From: Dissophora ornata
Lineage: Eukaryota; Mortierellomycota; Mortierellomycetes; Mortierellales; Mortierellaceae
NCBI GenBank assembly: GCA_025201705.1
Contig: MU617072.1
Location: forward strand, 1-24,417
Direction: 5' to 3'
DNA: 24,417 nucleotides
A program made the position numbers and the translations under genes. Below the pieces are notes generated by a model, which was given only the letters and a program-made list of their open reading frames with translations, was not told where the DNA came from and searched no databases. This document shows positions 1 to 9,744 of this stretch, piece by piece; the stretch's first letter is position 1; each line of letters starts with the position of its first letter.

Positions 1-37
1 AAAAAAAAAAAAAGGCCTGCTTGTGGCACCACCTTTT

Positions 38-415
38 CTATCTCTTTCTTTTTTCTCTTTGTCTTGCAAAACGGATAAAACTAATTAAAATTTTGGCCTT
101 GACCCTGGGACATTCACTTACCAATGTTACCCCTTCCCCAAAGACAGGCAGATCTTGTGCCTGCATGCCTTCCAGCTTGCTCAAGAGTACGTTTGATCGA
201 AACCGCTCTGGTACAGGATCGCCGATATTTAGTGAAGGGTTCGGTAAATCCAAAAAGAGAAGGCTCGGTCCCGAATCCTGAGGTTCCGACCACGGTGAAG
301 ACGAGGACAACGTTGAAGAGAATGAACGTGAAGTATTTGTTGTACAGCGATCGAGCAATTCCTGAATGCGATCGAATGCCCTGTCTCCTGCAAAGAGCCT
401 ACAAGATCTTGGCAT
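38..415 (-). pseudogene. Fragment of an unrecognised gene, possibly the segment before a P-loop NTPase domain
   Basis: A minus-strand open stretch of about 125 codons reads like protein, with segments such as LLFLDLPNPSLNIGDPVPER and LEGMQAQDLPVFGEG. It is followed by a good 5' splice site (ATTG then GTAAGT, read on the minus strand near 114), so it may be an internal exon running off the left edge. From memory, some expanded Mortierella gene families have a similar stretch ending in VFG just before a GxGCGKT P-loop, but no Walker A is present here and this resemblance is unverified. No clean start or upstream exon was found. It could equally be a decayed copy. Confidence that it is coding-derived is low. 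Confidence 0.25.
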
Positions 416-564
416 TGATCAGGAGGACGATCGAAGGTGCTATAGCGGTTGAAGGTTTTTGAGGTTGCTTCTGCCTGGCCGGTAATATTTGTGTCCAAAG
501 TGAACGTTATAAGGTTATAAGGTTAGAGTTATTTTTTTTTTAAAAAAAAAAGCTGCAAGCAAAA

Positions 565-1375
565 CATTAGTTCACACCTTCTCTTCAGATGCAGTCGCTC
601 GCGAAGAGCCACAAGCCTTTCTTGCACATCCTCATAAGTTGCGGGCTTGGGAAACGTCTTCGGTGATAGGTTCATCGGTAACATCTTGTATGAGTTCATG
701 GAGGACGTCTTGAGCCGCGGGCTCATGGCTGGACGCTTGGGGTGGTGCGGTGGGGGACTAACCACCTTGCTTTCGGTGGACAAACACCCTCAAAGCTGTT
801 TCAAAGTGTTTTTCGGTTGCGTTCTTGCGGAACACCTGTTCATGAGCCAAGCATTTCTTGACCATTGTCTCCGCGTCCATCAACACAGAGAAAAAAAATT
901 AATCTCACGGACACAAAAGGTGCATCTCCGCAATTGGTGGGATGCAAATTACGATATTGTGGTTGGTAAGAACTCCCATTCGAGCCAAGTTGCAGTTGTA
1001 GTCATTCTTTGAGACGATACAAAGTACGGTAAGATGTATTCTTGAGAAACCGAGACTGTGCAGTACGCTCGTAAGGTCATATATCAGGAATATGCCTCTT
1101 GATACGGCTCTCCAGATAGTCCTGATGGTGTCGTAGGCGAGCATGTCGCTGTCGGCTGATACGACAACGTCGTTAAGCAGGCAGGCGAGGGCAATCGCAA
1201 CATCCGCCTCTGTTAGGGCCATAGACCCGCGACTCCTATTGCTGAAACGATATGAGAAGTGAGATGATGGGTGCGAAGGGGGATTAAGAGAAAGTTCCAT
1301 TGCCGGCGTAGCACACAGACCGTTGCAAATCATAGTCAACAGTGCAGTTTTTCCTTTGCGTCCATCCAGAGTCTT
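565..1375 (-). pseudogene. Decayed XPG-I/FEN1-like nuclease fragment
   Basis: Read on the minus strand from about 1375, the translation shows TLDGRKGKTALL, then an XPG-I type segment (TEADVAIA followed by VVVSADSDMLAYDTIRTIW) and SKNDYNCNLARMG, where the acidic EAD, DSD and ND residues match the metal-binding acids of FEN1/XPG nucleases. Downstream (about 875-780) a second frame continues with a helical stretch beginning ETMVKKCLAHEQVFRKNA. After a stop the frame resumes through about 650, and a third frame (about 645-565) gives YEDVQERLVALRERLHLKRR. The N-terminal XPG-N half is missing and the frame changes at least twice, with stops between pieces, so I read it as a pseudogene. A short intron could explain the break near 880, but not all of them. 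Related XPG-I genes are, as I recall, expanded in Mortierella. Confidence 0.5.
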
Positions 1376-1379
1376 TGTT

Positions 1380-2233
1380 TATTGCACAGTTCACCATTTG
1401 GGATGAGAGAGTCCATCCCTTGTCCATTGTCAACGATTCTTGCATTCACGGGAGTGTACTCGTCCAATGGACAATGCATGAGTGTCCTTATATCAAGACA
1501 TCAGGACACTGACTCTGCATACTTGTGCCTAGCACGGCGCAAAAATCAACAACGAAGAACAGACTCCAGTGATATTTGAAGTGTGTGTGTGGGGGCGTCA
1601 AGGCAAGGAAACAAAAGGTCATCATGTCTTAAATCGCCTGCATTTGACTCGATCAATAAAATGCTGGCCAACATCTGGTCATAGCTTGAATCTGAAGAGG
1701 TTCGTGCACCTCCAGCATTTTATATATCGTACGAACAGTTCGAAAGGCTGTGTATCGTAAACAGACGAAAGCTTCCCGAAAGGCTGCCGATCCGCGGCCA
1801 GTGTGAAGCTCTGGATGGAGCAGATCGAACGAGGTATCTAGTGCCAGGGATATACCAACGCATGACTATCAACTGCGGCAGGGAGCCTGTGCTTCCTCAA
1901 GAGCCACAAGAACCGATCAATAATCTCGAAAACAATTACGATGTCCCTCTTGAAAACTTGCTTTTGCCACAACTTCATCTCCAACTACAGGCGATGAGAG
2001 GTGAGTGACAGGAAGAACAAAGAAGAACGAGAAAAGCTGAGGTTGAAGAGACATTTCAGGAAAGTGAACGTGATATGATTAACTCGTGCAAGATAATAGT
2101 TGATGCCCTTCGCGACAAAAAGAAAAGGCGATGTACGCTGCAGTGCCTTCAAAGCATGGCGGCAGGATTGAAGAGGGCAGCACTCGAAGTCCAGGGGTGT
2201 AACGCTGTTGGGGCGGGGCGCAAGTGCCAATGA
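1380..2233 (+). pseudogene. Coding-like plus-strand frame broken by three stops, family not recognised
   Basis: One reading frame stays open across this stretch except for three single stops: TGA at 1577-1579, TAG at 1682-1684 and TGA at 2006-2008. It ends at TGA 2231-2233. The pieces between stops read like protein, e.g. FYISYEQFERLCIVNRRKLP, ALDGADRTRYLVPGIYQRM and, near the end, a Lys/Arg-rich helical segment and LEVQGCNAVGAGRKCQ. The same frame is also open back to 1271, where it lies antisense to the XPG-I fragment. About fifteen stops would be expected by chance in a frame this long, so decay of a former gene is the simplest reading. There are splice-like sites near two stops (TAG at 1684 as acceptor, GTGAGT at 2001 as donor), so an exon of an unannotated gene is the alternative. 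I do not recognise the family. Confidence 0.3.
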
Positions 2234-2407
2234 ATAGACCACATTGTGTCAAATGGACATGTCTCTGTGTCTAACATAGCCGCGCGATGTTGTTGACAAA
2301 GCTTATTTCCACCTCCAAAAATACTTATTTCCATAAACATTTCAACCAATGGGCGAATTCTCGCGCCCATTGTCCTAGTCCTTAAAATCGCGTCTTTCTA
2401 CAAATTT

Positions 2408-2413
2408 TTTATT
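2408..2413 (-). terminator. Poly(A) signal of the AVT-type transporter gene
   Basis: AATAAA on the minus strand (TTTATT on the plus strand) lies 13 bases after the transporter stop codon, inside an A/T-rich stretch. Confidence 0.5.
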
Positions 2414-2425
2414 TTTGAAAAATGC

Positions 2426-4813
2426 TTAAGCTGAATTCTTAAAGCTCTGGATCGTAACAACAAGGGTATAGGAAAAGACCAAGAATCCAAAAAGAACAAG
2501 CGCAACATCGCTCGCCTTGCGCCACAAGGGCTGGCCAGGGAAAGCGCGGAGATGGAGTATGGGAGGAAAGATGAAGAGCAGAGGCGCACAGGCAAATGAT
2601 CCAATGAACGAAATGAAGATGTTGAGTTTGTAGTACCCCGCATATGCAACGATTGCAACTACAAGGTCGATGAGAACACGCACTCCATTCTCCTTCATAA
2701 TCCTTTTCCTGCCAGAAGGTTCGTCCCCGACCACGCCGAAAATTATGTTCTCCACAATTCGAATGCAAGGGAACAACATCAGAGGCGTCGTGAAGAAGAC
2801 CGCAATGAGATACAACAACTGGATGGCGTTCTTGCCGGCCTTCTCTCCACCAGTTCCATGGGGCAAGTTGTCAAGGACAATCGTTTGGACATTGTCTCCA
2901 TAGGCAGCGTAGCCCAGCGATCCAAAGCTAACCAGAAGCATGCACACTACCGCCAAGACGATCGTCAAAGCTCGCGGAAACTGCTTTGGGTTAGCCATGC
3001 TGCTACAAACTGGAATAACTAAGCCGATACCCTCGAAGGAGAACACAGCTACGTTGATAGACATAATATGAAGGTTGTTTAGATGACTGTTAGCTCCAGC
3101 AATAACAACAATGTGCTCGTTCGGTCCATTCATCGATCTCACGATGAGTTCACGTTACCTGTGCCGATAAAAATGCCAAAGTCTTTGCTGTTAAAAAGTT
3201 GAAGCGGCGTAGGAGAGCCCTGGTTGATGGCAAGTTCTTTGATATCATATGTATACAGGTAGATCAATCCAACGATGATGCACAAATCTGCAATCAGGGA
3301 GCTGAATCCTAGCTTGCCAATATTTCGAACGAAAGTGAATGGAACCAGGACAACAAAGAAGAGGGCAATCCAGACAAGCTTGTCCAAATTGGCCCCTCCT
3401 AGACTATCCACAAACATTGCCAATTGCTGTGCGAAAAAGATGCAGTATCCACTATTCATAGTTTTAGTCAAGCAGATGGAAACGATTTAGTTTCCGTTAT
3501 AAATCCACATTTTCGCCCATTTGAACAATACGCGCGAGTCCCTTTTTTAGAAGACTTGCTTCACCGGTCTTCTTCTTACCAGCAAAAGCCAAACTGAGAG
3601 ATGGCGATAGCAAACAGGACAATGTAACGCATCCAGCGGCCATAGAGGTGCTGGCCGATGTCGCCGTACGATCCTGGATGCATCTCTCGACACTTGACCA
3701 GCAGCAGGAAAGAGTGCAGACAAAGGGCTGCGATCAAGATCATAAACAGAGGTGCGAACACAATTCCGCCGTTCTTGAAAGCGTTTGGCAGAAAGAGGAT
3801 GCCACTTGCAATAAAACTATAGGACATCGATGTGTTAATGTTAGTTTGCCTGATGGCCATTGCTGTTGAGTGTGCGCTGCGAAGCAGCGTGCAGGAAGCA
3901 AGAAGGTACCAATTCCTTACGTTTTGAATAGCATGACGATAGCTTTTCTGAATGACAGCTTTTCCCCAGGCTCCTCAATGGTTTCCTCATCCTCCATGAG
4001 CTCCTCACCGGGTATGAAGTACCGCCGACTGCCTATCGACTCTGTCATGGAAATTCTTTGCTTTTCCAAGTCCTTAGGCACGACAATTGAGCGTTTGGGA
4101 ATAGATCGAAAGTCTTCCCCTGCAAAGTGGTCCACCTCATACATGTTGAATGACCCCAGAAAATGAATAAACGATTTTGTGGGCAGTTGAGGAGCAGGCT
4201 CCCCTCGCACTACAGCATCTTGCTGTATAAAGTGGCGACGGAACCCACCTGGCGCTTTGATGGACGAGAAGGCCGGGTCTTTGTTATGTGGAGCGTGGTA
4301 TGTGTACGATCTAGCGCCGAGTTGGCGTCTTGTTTGCTTCTCATGCCACTTGTAGACATCGTTGGCGTCAGCCCCTCCTTGTAGTTGAAAGTGAGAGTTG
4401 AGGGTGGCAGAGTCATCTGTGATGGTGCTGCCGACAGCGGAAGCAGACGAGGCTCTAGGCGTGGAGGTAGAGGAGGATGTTCGTTGTCTTTCTAGATGGA
4501 AGGTGCCGCCATTGGCGACAGACTCACTAGGCGAGGTTGGGATTGGTAGCGTGCTAACGTCCATTTCGGGAAGTGCGGGTGTGATGACGAGATGTTGTCC
4601 AACAATGGCGTGGAGGTGCTCGTCGTCGAGCGGCGGCGTTGAGCCATCGAGCAGGCTGGTTGAATGAGGGCTGACCTGTAGCCTCCTTGTGGATTTGGTC
4701 CGGGAAATAGCTGAAGCAGCCGACTCTTCGTCTTCAGTGGCGGCATGCCAAGGGATGTTCGCGGCAGATGGGTGATGTTCTGCTGCTGCAGACTGTGGGT
4801 AAGTGTTTTCCAT
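2426..4813 (-). CDS. Vacuolar amino acid transporter, AVT3/AVT4 type (AAAP family)
   Basis: Four exons on the minus strand: 4813-3921, 3816-3580, 3451-3159 and 3048-2426. All introns are GT-AG (104, 128 and 110 nt) and all joins keep phase, giving 681 residues, close to yeast Avt3 and Avt4 (about 690-710). The first ~290 residues are hydrophilic and Ser/Glu-rich, as in the long cytosolic tail of this subfamily. The membrane domain then opens with LFKTFIASGILFLPNAFKNG, a form of the family's K(S/T)FxxxGxLFLP signature, and after the last junction has FIGTAVFSFEGIGLVIPV, also a family hallmark. About ten hydrophobic segments follow to the C-terminus. By homology it exports neutral amino acids from the vacuole using the proton gradient. 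The ATG at 4813 was chosen because the upstream in-frame TTG is not a credible start and a pyrimidine-rich leader lies just upstream. Substrate range is not visible in the sequence. Confidence 0.88.
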
Positions 4814-4854
4814 GATTTCAGGCGGGGGGTGTGAACAAAGGAAAAACAAGAGTA

Positions 4855-4925
4855 GTAGTCAAAAGACAAGGGTAACGATGACGAAGAAGATGAAGATGAG
4901 GACGTAGAATAAGTAGGGAGAATAA
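4855..4925 (-). promoter_or_regulatory. Pyrimidine-rich leader of the AVT-type gene
   Basis: On the minus strand this stretch is a run of C/T (many CTT and TCA/TCT steps) ending about 40 bases before the transporter ATG. Similar blocks precede several other genes in the window and are typical of fungal transcription start regions. No clear TATA element was seen. Confidence 0.35.
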
Positions 4926-5345
4926 AATGAAGGTTTCCCTGGCGAAGGGCACTGATCCTGGCGTCTTTTATCTTTGGCGGGGGACTCAATTAGAGTTTGA
5001 CGCAAAATACTTTGACAAGGCGAGGTGCACTTTTTCCTGGCAACTTCTACGGAATTTTATTTTTGAGCATAGAAGCACTAAAGTTGCTTCAGTATGTAGT
5101 ATGTGCTTAATATCGCATCAGTTGGACAACAACTACTTTTACCTCTGTGTTTCAAGTCGACGTCCTTTGCAACGCTCGTTCCATTCGATCGCTGATGGAG
5201 GGCAAGGCCGTTGATCGATAGCTTGCTCGCGCTGTAGGTGCCGCAAATGTTCGCACGCCAGAGCATGCTTTCGTGAGCAGATTGGACTATGAACTAGTTT
5301 TGAACTAGTTCAGTGTTACTGCATAGGAAAAGAGAACGTGGGTCA
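4926..5345. other. Intergenic stretch with a small palindrome, no gene seen
   Basis: No coding frame is supported. The only distinct element is a perfect inverted repeat at 5291-5311: nine-base arms GAACTAGTT and AACTAGTTC around a three-base loop. It is upstream of the AVT-type gene, so upstream regulatory DNA is possible, but nothing specific can be named. Confidence 0.4.
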
Positions 5346-5843
5346 CCCCGAGAAATCATATTTCGCTCTCACACCACTCCGATGGCGCTGTTTGCCACTA
5401 ATGACAGCACTAATGATATCATCAGGTTTGAGTAGCGGGAAATTGCCGTACATGAACACTCTGTACGCTTCAGGAACCGAGCTCTCATTGGCTTATCCCC
5501 CGAACGAGCGAGTGAAAACAGCTAGTTTCATTTCATGGACTCCGCAATCCTCCTGGCGATCAATCCTGGCATACACCTCATTTGACTAGTTGGCAAGTTG
5601 GCAGGGGCCTGGGGCCTGGGTAAGTTGAGTAGAGACGTCAGGGGTAACCGTACATAACGAGCTGGGTGTACCCTGGTCGGACGCATAGCCAGGATTGGCC
5701 ACACTCTTGCAACTCTCGATAGACAAGTCCAGTGCGCCACAACTGGCATCATCATCATCATCATCATCATCGCAAAATAGACAGATTGGTTGACAGGAAG
5801 AGCAGTTATAATCTTCACAATAGCTTTTAGCTGACCAAAGGAT
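5346..5843 (-). pseudogene. Coding-like minus-strand frame with two internal stops, family not recognised
   Basis: One minus-strand frame runs about 166 codons from a TAG at 5844-5846 to a TGA at 5343-5345, interrupted by only TAG 5586-5588 and TAA 5493-5495. The translation looks like protein: a Cys-rich start (SYCEDYNCSSCQPICLFC), eight Asp encoded by the GAT (ATC on the plus strand) microsatellite at about 5748-5771, then IESCKSVANPGYASDQGTPS, RIDRQEDCGVHEMKLAVFTR and VPEAYRVFMYGNFPLLKPDD. It lies just downstream of the p23 gene on the same strand, beyond that gene's poly(A) signal, so it is not part of p23. The family is not recognised. I read it as a decayed gene or gene fragment; chance openness cannot be excluded for a frame of this length. 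Confidence 0.3.
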
Positions 5844-5922
5844 CTACCATGCACAGAAGCACCTCCAAGGGGAAAATATGCTTTCGCCTTCGTATTGAAT
5901 ATAAAAGGTTGGTGCATCGTAT

Positions 5923-5928
5923 TTTATT
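5923..5928 (-). terminator. Poly(A) signal of the p23 gene
   Basis: AATAAA on the minus strand lies 32 bases after the TAA stop at 5961-5963. Its distance supports the last p23 exon as modelled. Confidence 0.55.
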
Positions 5929-5960
5929 CAAGGCCTCAAACTGGAACACAGACACGCTGT

Positions 5961-7243
5961 TTACTTCTCCTCAGTATTCTCCTCCAGTGCAGGAACATCC
6001 TCATCATCACTGTCACCCTAGTAGCATTGATAGAGAGGAATGGATAGACAACGTCAAAAAATAATAATAATAAAGGCGTCTGTCTTTGGAATCATGGTGT
6101 CATCCGGGGTCGGACAACAAGCTTCAACCTACCTCTTGATCTTCGCCATAGTCGCCCATGTCTCCCATGTCCGCGCCACCTTGACCCATGCTAGCCATCA
6201 AACTCTGCAAATCCATGCCACCCATGCCACCCATACCACCCATACCACCCATACCACCCATTCCACCCATTCCACCCATACCAGGCATACCACCCATACC
6301 AGGCATACCACCCATACCAGGCATACCGCCCATACCACCCATGTCCATGGCGGCGCTGTTATCCACTACTTCATCATCCTCGTCGTCCTCATCCTTCCAG
6401 AGAGAGAAATCGGTCTTGACAAAGTTCAACTTCTTGGAACCCTTGTTCAGGCGTGGCCACCAGTCATCCTTTTCCTTCTTCATCAAGGTGAAGACGATGT
6501 GGCGGGGGTTCGTCTTGGTGTGGGACGTCTACATTAGGATCACATCAGAAAAATCCACTTGTTAGTAAAATCAACCGAGCTATTGAATTCTGCATGTAAT
6601 AGCGATCGTTCAGCTCTATTTTCACCAGAGGGTCTTTGGCATTGAACACAGTAATTCATATTTCGCAGCTATGCATATTCAAAGGCCAAGCCTCGTGGAG
6701 AAAAGTGAAAAGCATACCTCAGGATCGATCTGCTTGTGGAACTCGATAGTCGCAGCATAGTTCTTTCCATCGGAAATGGCAGTGATCTCCAACTTGTCCT
6801 CGGTCAAATTGATCGTAGGCGTAGCATCAGAAAGGTTGACAGTAAGAAAGACAAGGTCGGCGCGTTGGGCCCAGAGAACTGTACGCGGATCATGCAAAGG
6901 AACTCGATGTCAGTCGTACACTTTGAAGACTATGATCCTTGCCAGTAGATCAGCGTGTACAACAGGAGCACTAGTCGCAAACGCGCTAAGAATACGATTT
7001 ACCTTCAGGAGTAAGGGTAGCGGTGCTAATTGCGCATTGAAACAGAGCAGACAACAAGAAGTAAATCGCGTGAGAAGGCAGAACAGGTCCTTTGGCACGT
7101 TTTACTCCACCGCAAGGTCTGATTCCTCGCGAGTCAACACCAGCTTAAGTCAACCTCAGACTAATGCAGCGAAAGCTCAGGGTTGGCGCACTGTGCAGTA
7201 ACAATAGTGCTATAGTCCTGAGCTGGCTTGGGACCTACCTCAT
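5961..7243 (-). CDS. SBA1: p23/Sba1-type Hsp90 co-chaperone
   Basis: Five minus-strand exons: 7243-7239, 7025-7003, 6878-6718, 6528-6133 and 6017-5961, joined by GT-AG introns of 213, 124, 189 and 115 nt, encode 213 residues (yeast Sba1 has 216). The first exon holds only ATG AG and the second is a 23-nt micro-exon; together with exon 3 they give MSTATLTPEVLWAQRADLVF, matching the conserved WAQR start of the CS domain. The domain continues through IDPE (60-63) and WWPRL (86-90) to KTDFSLW (101-107), the family hallmarks. A Gly-Gly-Met repeat follows (about 126-168), and the acidic tail DSDDEDVPALEE is on the last exon. By homology it binds ATP-bound Hsp90 and slows ATP hydrolysis during client maturation in cytosol and nucleus. 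An in-frame TTG at 6897 could look like a start, but no in-frame ATG exists there; the spliced N-terminus fits better. Confidence 0.88.
6215..6346 (-). repeat. In-frame Gly-Gly-Met / Gly-Met-Pro repeat within p23
   Basis: The plus strand shows repeated CCACCCATA and an 18-base longer unit (CCACCCATACCAGGCATA) three times. On the coding strand these give MGG and MGGMPG units, residues about 126-168. G/M-rich linkers are known in fungal p23 proteins; the length probably varies between strains because near-identical units are adjacent. Confidence 0.7.
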
Positions 7244-8041
7244 GTTGGATGTTCTGGGGGATGTGTGAAGGAATGATGTGATGGCAGAAAAACCCGCGGT
7301 GCATTGTTTCAAGGTTACTTCGAAGACGTTCTATTAGAAGTCACGGCACGCCGTGCCGCGCCATACACGTGACCGGCGGAGACGTGTGCCATTATTTTTT
7401 ATTTTTGTAGGATTCAGCTGCAGATTTGAGCTCCTTCTCTCTTGTGCAATATATTAAAAATGTAATGAAAGATTTGGCGGAAACACAGGCGCTCTTTCGA
7501 TCCAATAGCGTACACCAACCATCCATCGATGGATCGCACCGATCGATCTATCCACCCATCCGCATATGCAGGGGAATCGCTTCCTGCGGACCCAGCGCCT
7601 CATGGATCGTCTTGGGACAGCAGGGATAGCAAAGGAATGGACTTGAGTCCCGAGATTATGTTTTGTTTTCTCGAAGAATCAGCAATCGGCCCCCCGACAG
7701 CCATCCATGAACTCTATAGCGCAAAAGAATGCCCGACAAAAGACATCCTCACGTTTTCCAGCTTGATTCGCCATTCATTTCTCAGTATTCAAGTCAACCA
7801 AAGTGGCACGACAAGGTCATCAGCAAACATAAGGAATCAGCAAAGCAATCAAACTACTATTTGCTCAATCCACCAGAAGCCAGGAGAATAATACAGAGGA
7901 CACACCAGCAGATTCGTTAGCAGACTTGGGACTTAGTACATTAGAACCATTGCTCTATGCATCTCGCCCGAGTTGGTAACTGACCCTCTTCACTCTTTTT
8001 TGTGTGGTGTATTCTTCTATGCAACTCTCTAGATATCAGAA
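7244..8041. promoter_or_regulatory. Divergent intergenic region between p23 and eL6
   Basis: About 800 bases separate the two start codons. Visible elements are a perfect inverted repeat at 7344-7358 (CGGCACG, one base, CGTGCCG), a CACGTG E-box at 7366-7371, and a TTCTCGAA dyad at 7668-7675 that matches a minimal two-unit heat shock element. Between about 7529 and 7920 two overlapping frames are open in succession, which could be a frameshifted gene remnant, but the evidence is weak. A pyrimidine-rich patch (CCTCTTCACTC at about 7983) precedes the eL6 start. Confidence 0.4.
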
Positions 8042-9560
8042 ATGGTTCACAAGGTATGCAGCGTTTCTGTCGTAGAAACAGCTTTAATATCTCAACAAGC
8101 AGGACATTGTTGTACATCAACGCATCCTTCGAGGATTTTTAGCAGGAATACTGGACATAACCTTCAGCCAACCCCTGCAAAACGACAAGCAATCATGCGA
8201 GGCCATATCATCAGCGGCACTCGGACTGCAGCTATCAAATGTAGTAAATGAAGCTTCTCGACGCAGCTCGAACCGCTGGCGATTGACGATCAGGGTCCAG
8301 ACTATAATGAATCGCAGGATGAGTTTACAGAAACCAGATTGCGAGATGTTTCTACTTTAAGCACTGGATGTAGTCTCAGGTCGCTTTTTTCAAGATGGAT
8401 TCAGGAATCAATGAGCAACTGTGCCGATGATGAGGTCAATCACTAGACCCTAGATTCGCTGCAATGGTGCGGGGGTGAGATGCTAGGAGATCAACTTGCT
8501 TTTTGAAGCCTCAAGGGTCGCATCAAACGAGACCAAGTGCAGTGCTTGCATAAGGAATGCTCTTGCTTTGGTATTATAGCGACCTCGACAGTCCAGCAGA
8601 CTCAGGATTCTATGATCAACCTGGCACGCGAGAGGAATATCAGTGGCAAGCAACCTGATCGTGTATTAACGGAAGAATCTGCTGTATTCGGGTTTCTCTT
8701 TATTAGCCCCGCAACTCTCTCTTGACCGCTGGTGTCTCCAAGTACAGCCGCTCGCAGGTCTTTGCCAAGCGTGCCTTGTACAAGCGCAAGCCCACCAGCA
8801 CTGTTGCTGTTGCCCCTGCTGCCGCCAACAAGACCGTCGAGGTTAAGGGCGCCAAGAACGGTGGTTCCCGCGTTATTGCTGCCTCCAAGGCCCCTCGCTT
8901 CTACGCTGCTGAGGATGTTGCTACCCCCAAGAAGCACCGCAAGCACGCTGGCGTTGCTAAGCTCCGCAGCACCATCGTCCCCGGTACCGTCCTCATCCTC
9001 TTGGCCGGTCGCTACCGTGGCAAGCGCGTCGTCTTCTTGAAGCAGCTGGAGTCTGGCTTGTTGCTCGTCTCTGGTCCCTTCAAGGTCAACGGCGTCCCCC
9101 TCAAGCGCGTCAACCAGGCCTACGTCATTGCCACCTCCACCAAGGTCGACATTGATGCCTCCAAGGTGAGTTTCTGTGTTACATTGATGATTATTGTTTC
9201 CAGTAGCGAAGGCTCTTTTGGCCTCACACACTAGATCGGGCCATCTACAGAGACAAAGAGACCAATATGCTAATATTCTAATTTAACATCCACAACTCAA
9301 ATCATAATCGACAGATTGATGCCCAGTTGAACGATGCCTACTTTGCCAGCCCCAAGGCTGCCAAGAAGGCTGCCACTGAGGAGGCCTTCTTCGAGGGTGA
9401 GAAGAAGAAGGAGCCCCTTGCCGAGAACAAGGTCGCTCTCCAGAAGGCGACTGACAAGGTCATCCTTGAGGCCATCACCAAGGTCGATCACCTCCGCCAG
9501 TACTTGTCGGCCAAGTTCTCTCTTTCCAAGGGTCAGGCCCCCCACGCTCTCACGTTCTAA
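8042..9560 (+). CDS. RPL6: 60S ribosomal protein eL6
   Basis: Three exons: 8042-8053, 8707-9165 and 9315-9560, with GT-AG introns of 653 and 149 nt, all in phase 0, give 238 residues. Exon 1 encodes only MVHK, a layout common in ribosomal protein genes. Exon 2 starts [20 protein letters not shown], which parallels the SRNPVL...YSRS stretch of animal eL6, and this fixes the acceptor at 8706. The core [20 protein letters not shown] and [20 protein letters not shown], then [10 protein letters not shown] and [11 protein letters not shown], are near-identical to the family; the end [20 protein letters not shown] matches the conserved C-terminus. It is a structural component of the large cytosolic ribosomal subunit. 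Codon use is strongly biased to C- and G-ending codons, as expected for high expression. Yeast eL6 is shorter (176) because it lacks the N-terminal extension seen here and in animals. Confidence 0.93.
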
Positions 9561-9592
9561 GTTGGTTGTCATCAATTTTATAACTGTCTATG

Positions 9593-9598
9593 AATAAA
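9593..9598 (+). terminator. Poly(A) signal of eL6
   Basis: AATAAA 33 bases after the eL6 stop, followed by a T-rich stretch (9613-9621). Confidence 0.6.
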
Positions 9599-9744
9599 AG
9601 GATGCGCGTGAACTTTTTTTTATCATTTCAGATACCGGGGTGATGCTTTCGTAGTCCAGTCAGAGTGCACAGCACTTGCTTCCTTTTCAGCTCCTATCAC
9701 TGTGACATAAACAATTCTTAGTTCATCAAAGACATCATAAATCC

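Noticed and set aside
5850..5920. Start of a plus-strand gene near 5849 (71 codons)
   Set aside because: It overlaps the p23 3' end and poly(A) signal, with no motif or splice support.
6040..6565. Long plus-strand frames across the p23 repeat (His-Thr or Pro-Pro-Ile repeats)
   Set aside because: They are antisense readings of the Gly-Gly-Met repeat in p23, whose splice sites, motifs and poly(A) signal are convincing on the other strand.
7318..7345. Heat shock element close to the p23 start (TTCGAAG ... TTC ... GAAG)
   Set aside because: The GAA/TTC units do not keep the 5-base phase of a canonical element; the spacing is 0, 4 and 5 bases.
8427..8660. Possible C/D box snoRNA in the first eL6 intron (ATGATGA at 8427-8433)
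   Set aside because: The C box is perfect, but no CTGA D box lies within the usual distance; the only CTGA (about 8656) is over 220 bases away and no terminal stem was found.
8602..9231. 209-codon minus-strand frame opposite eL6
   Set aside because: It is a shadow of the strongly codon-biased eL6 exon (G/C-ending codons rarely give antisense stops).
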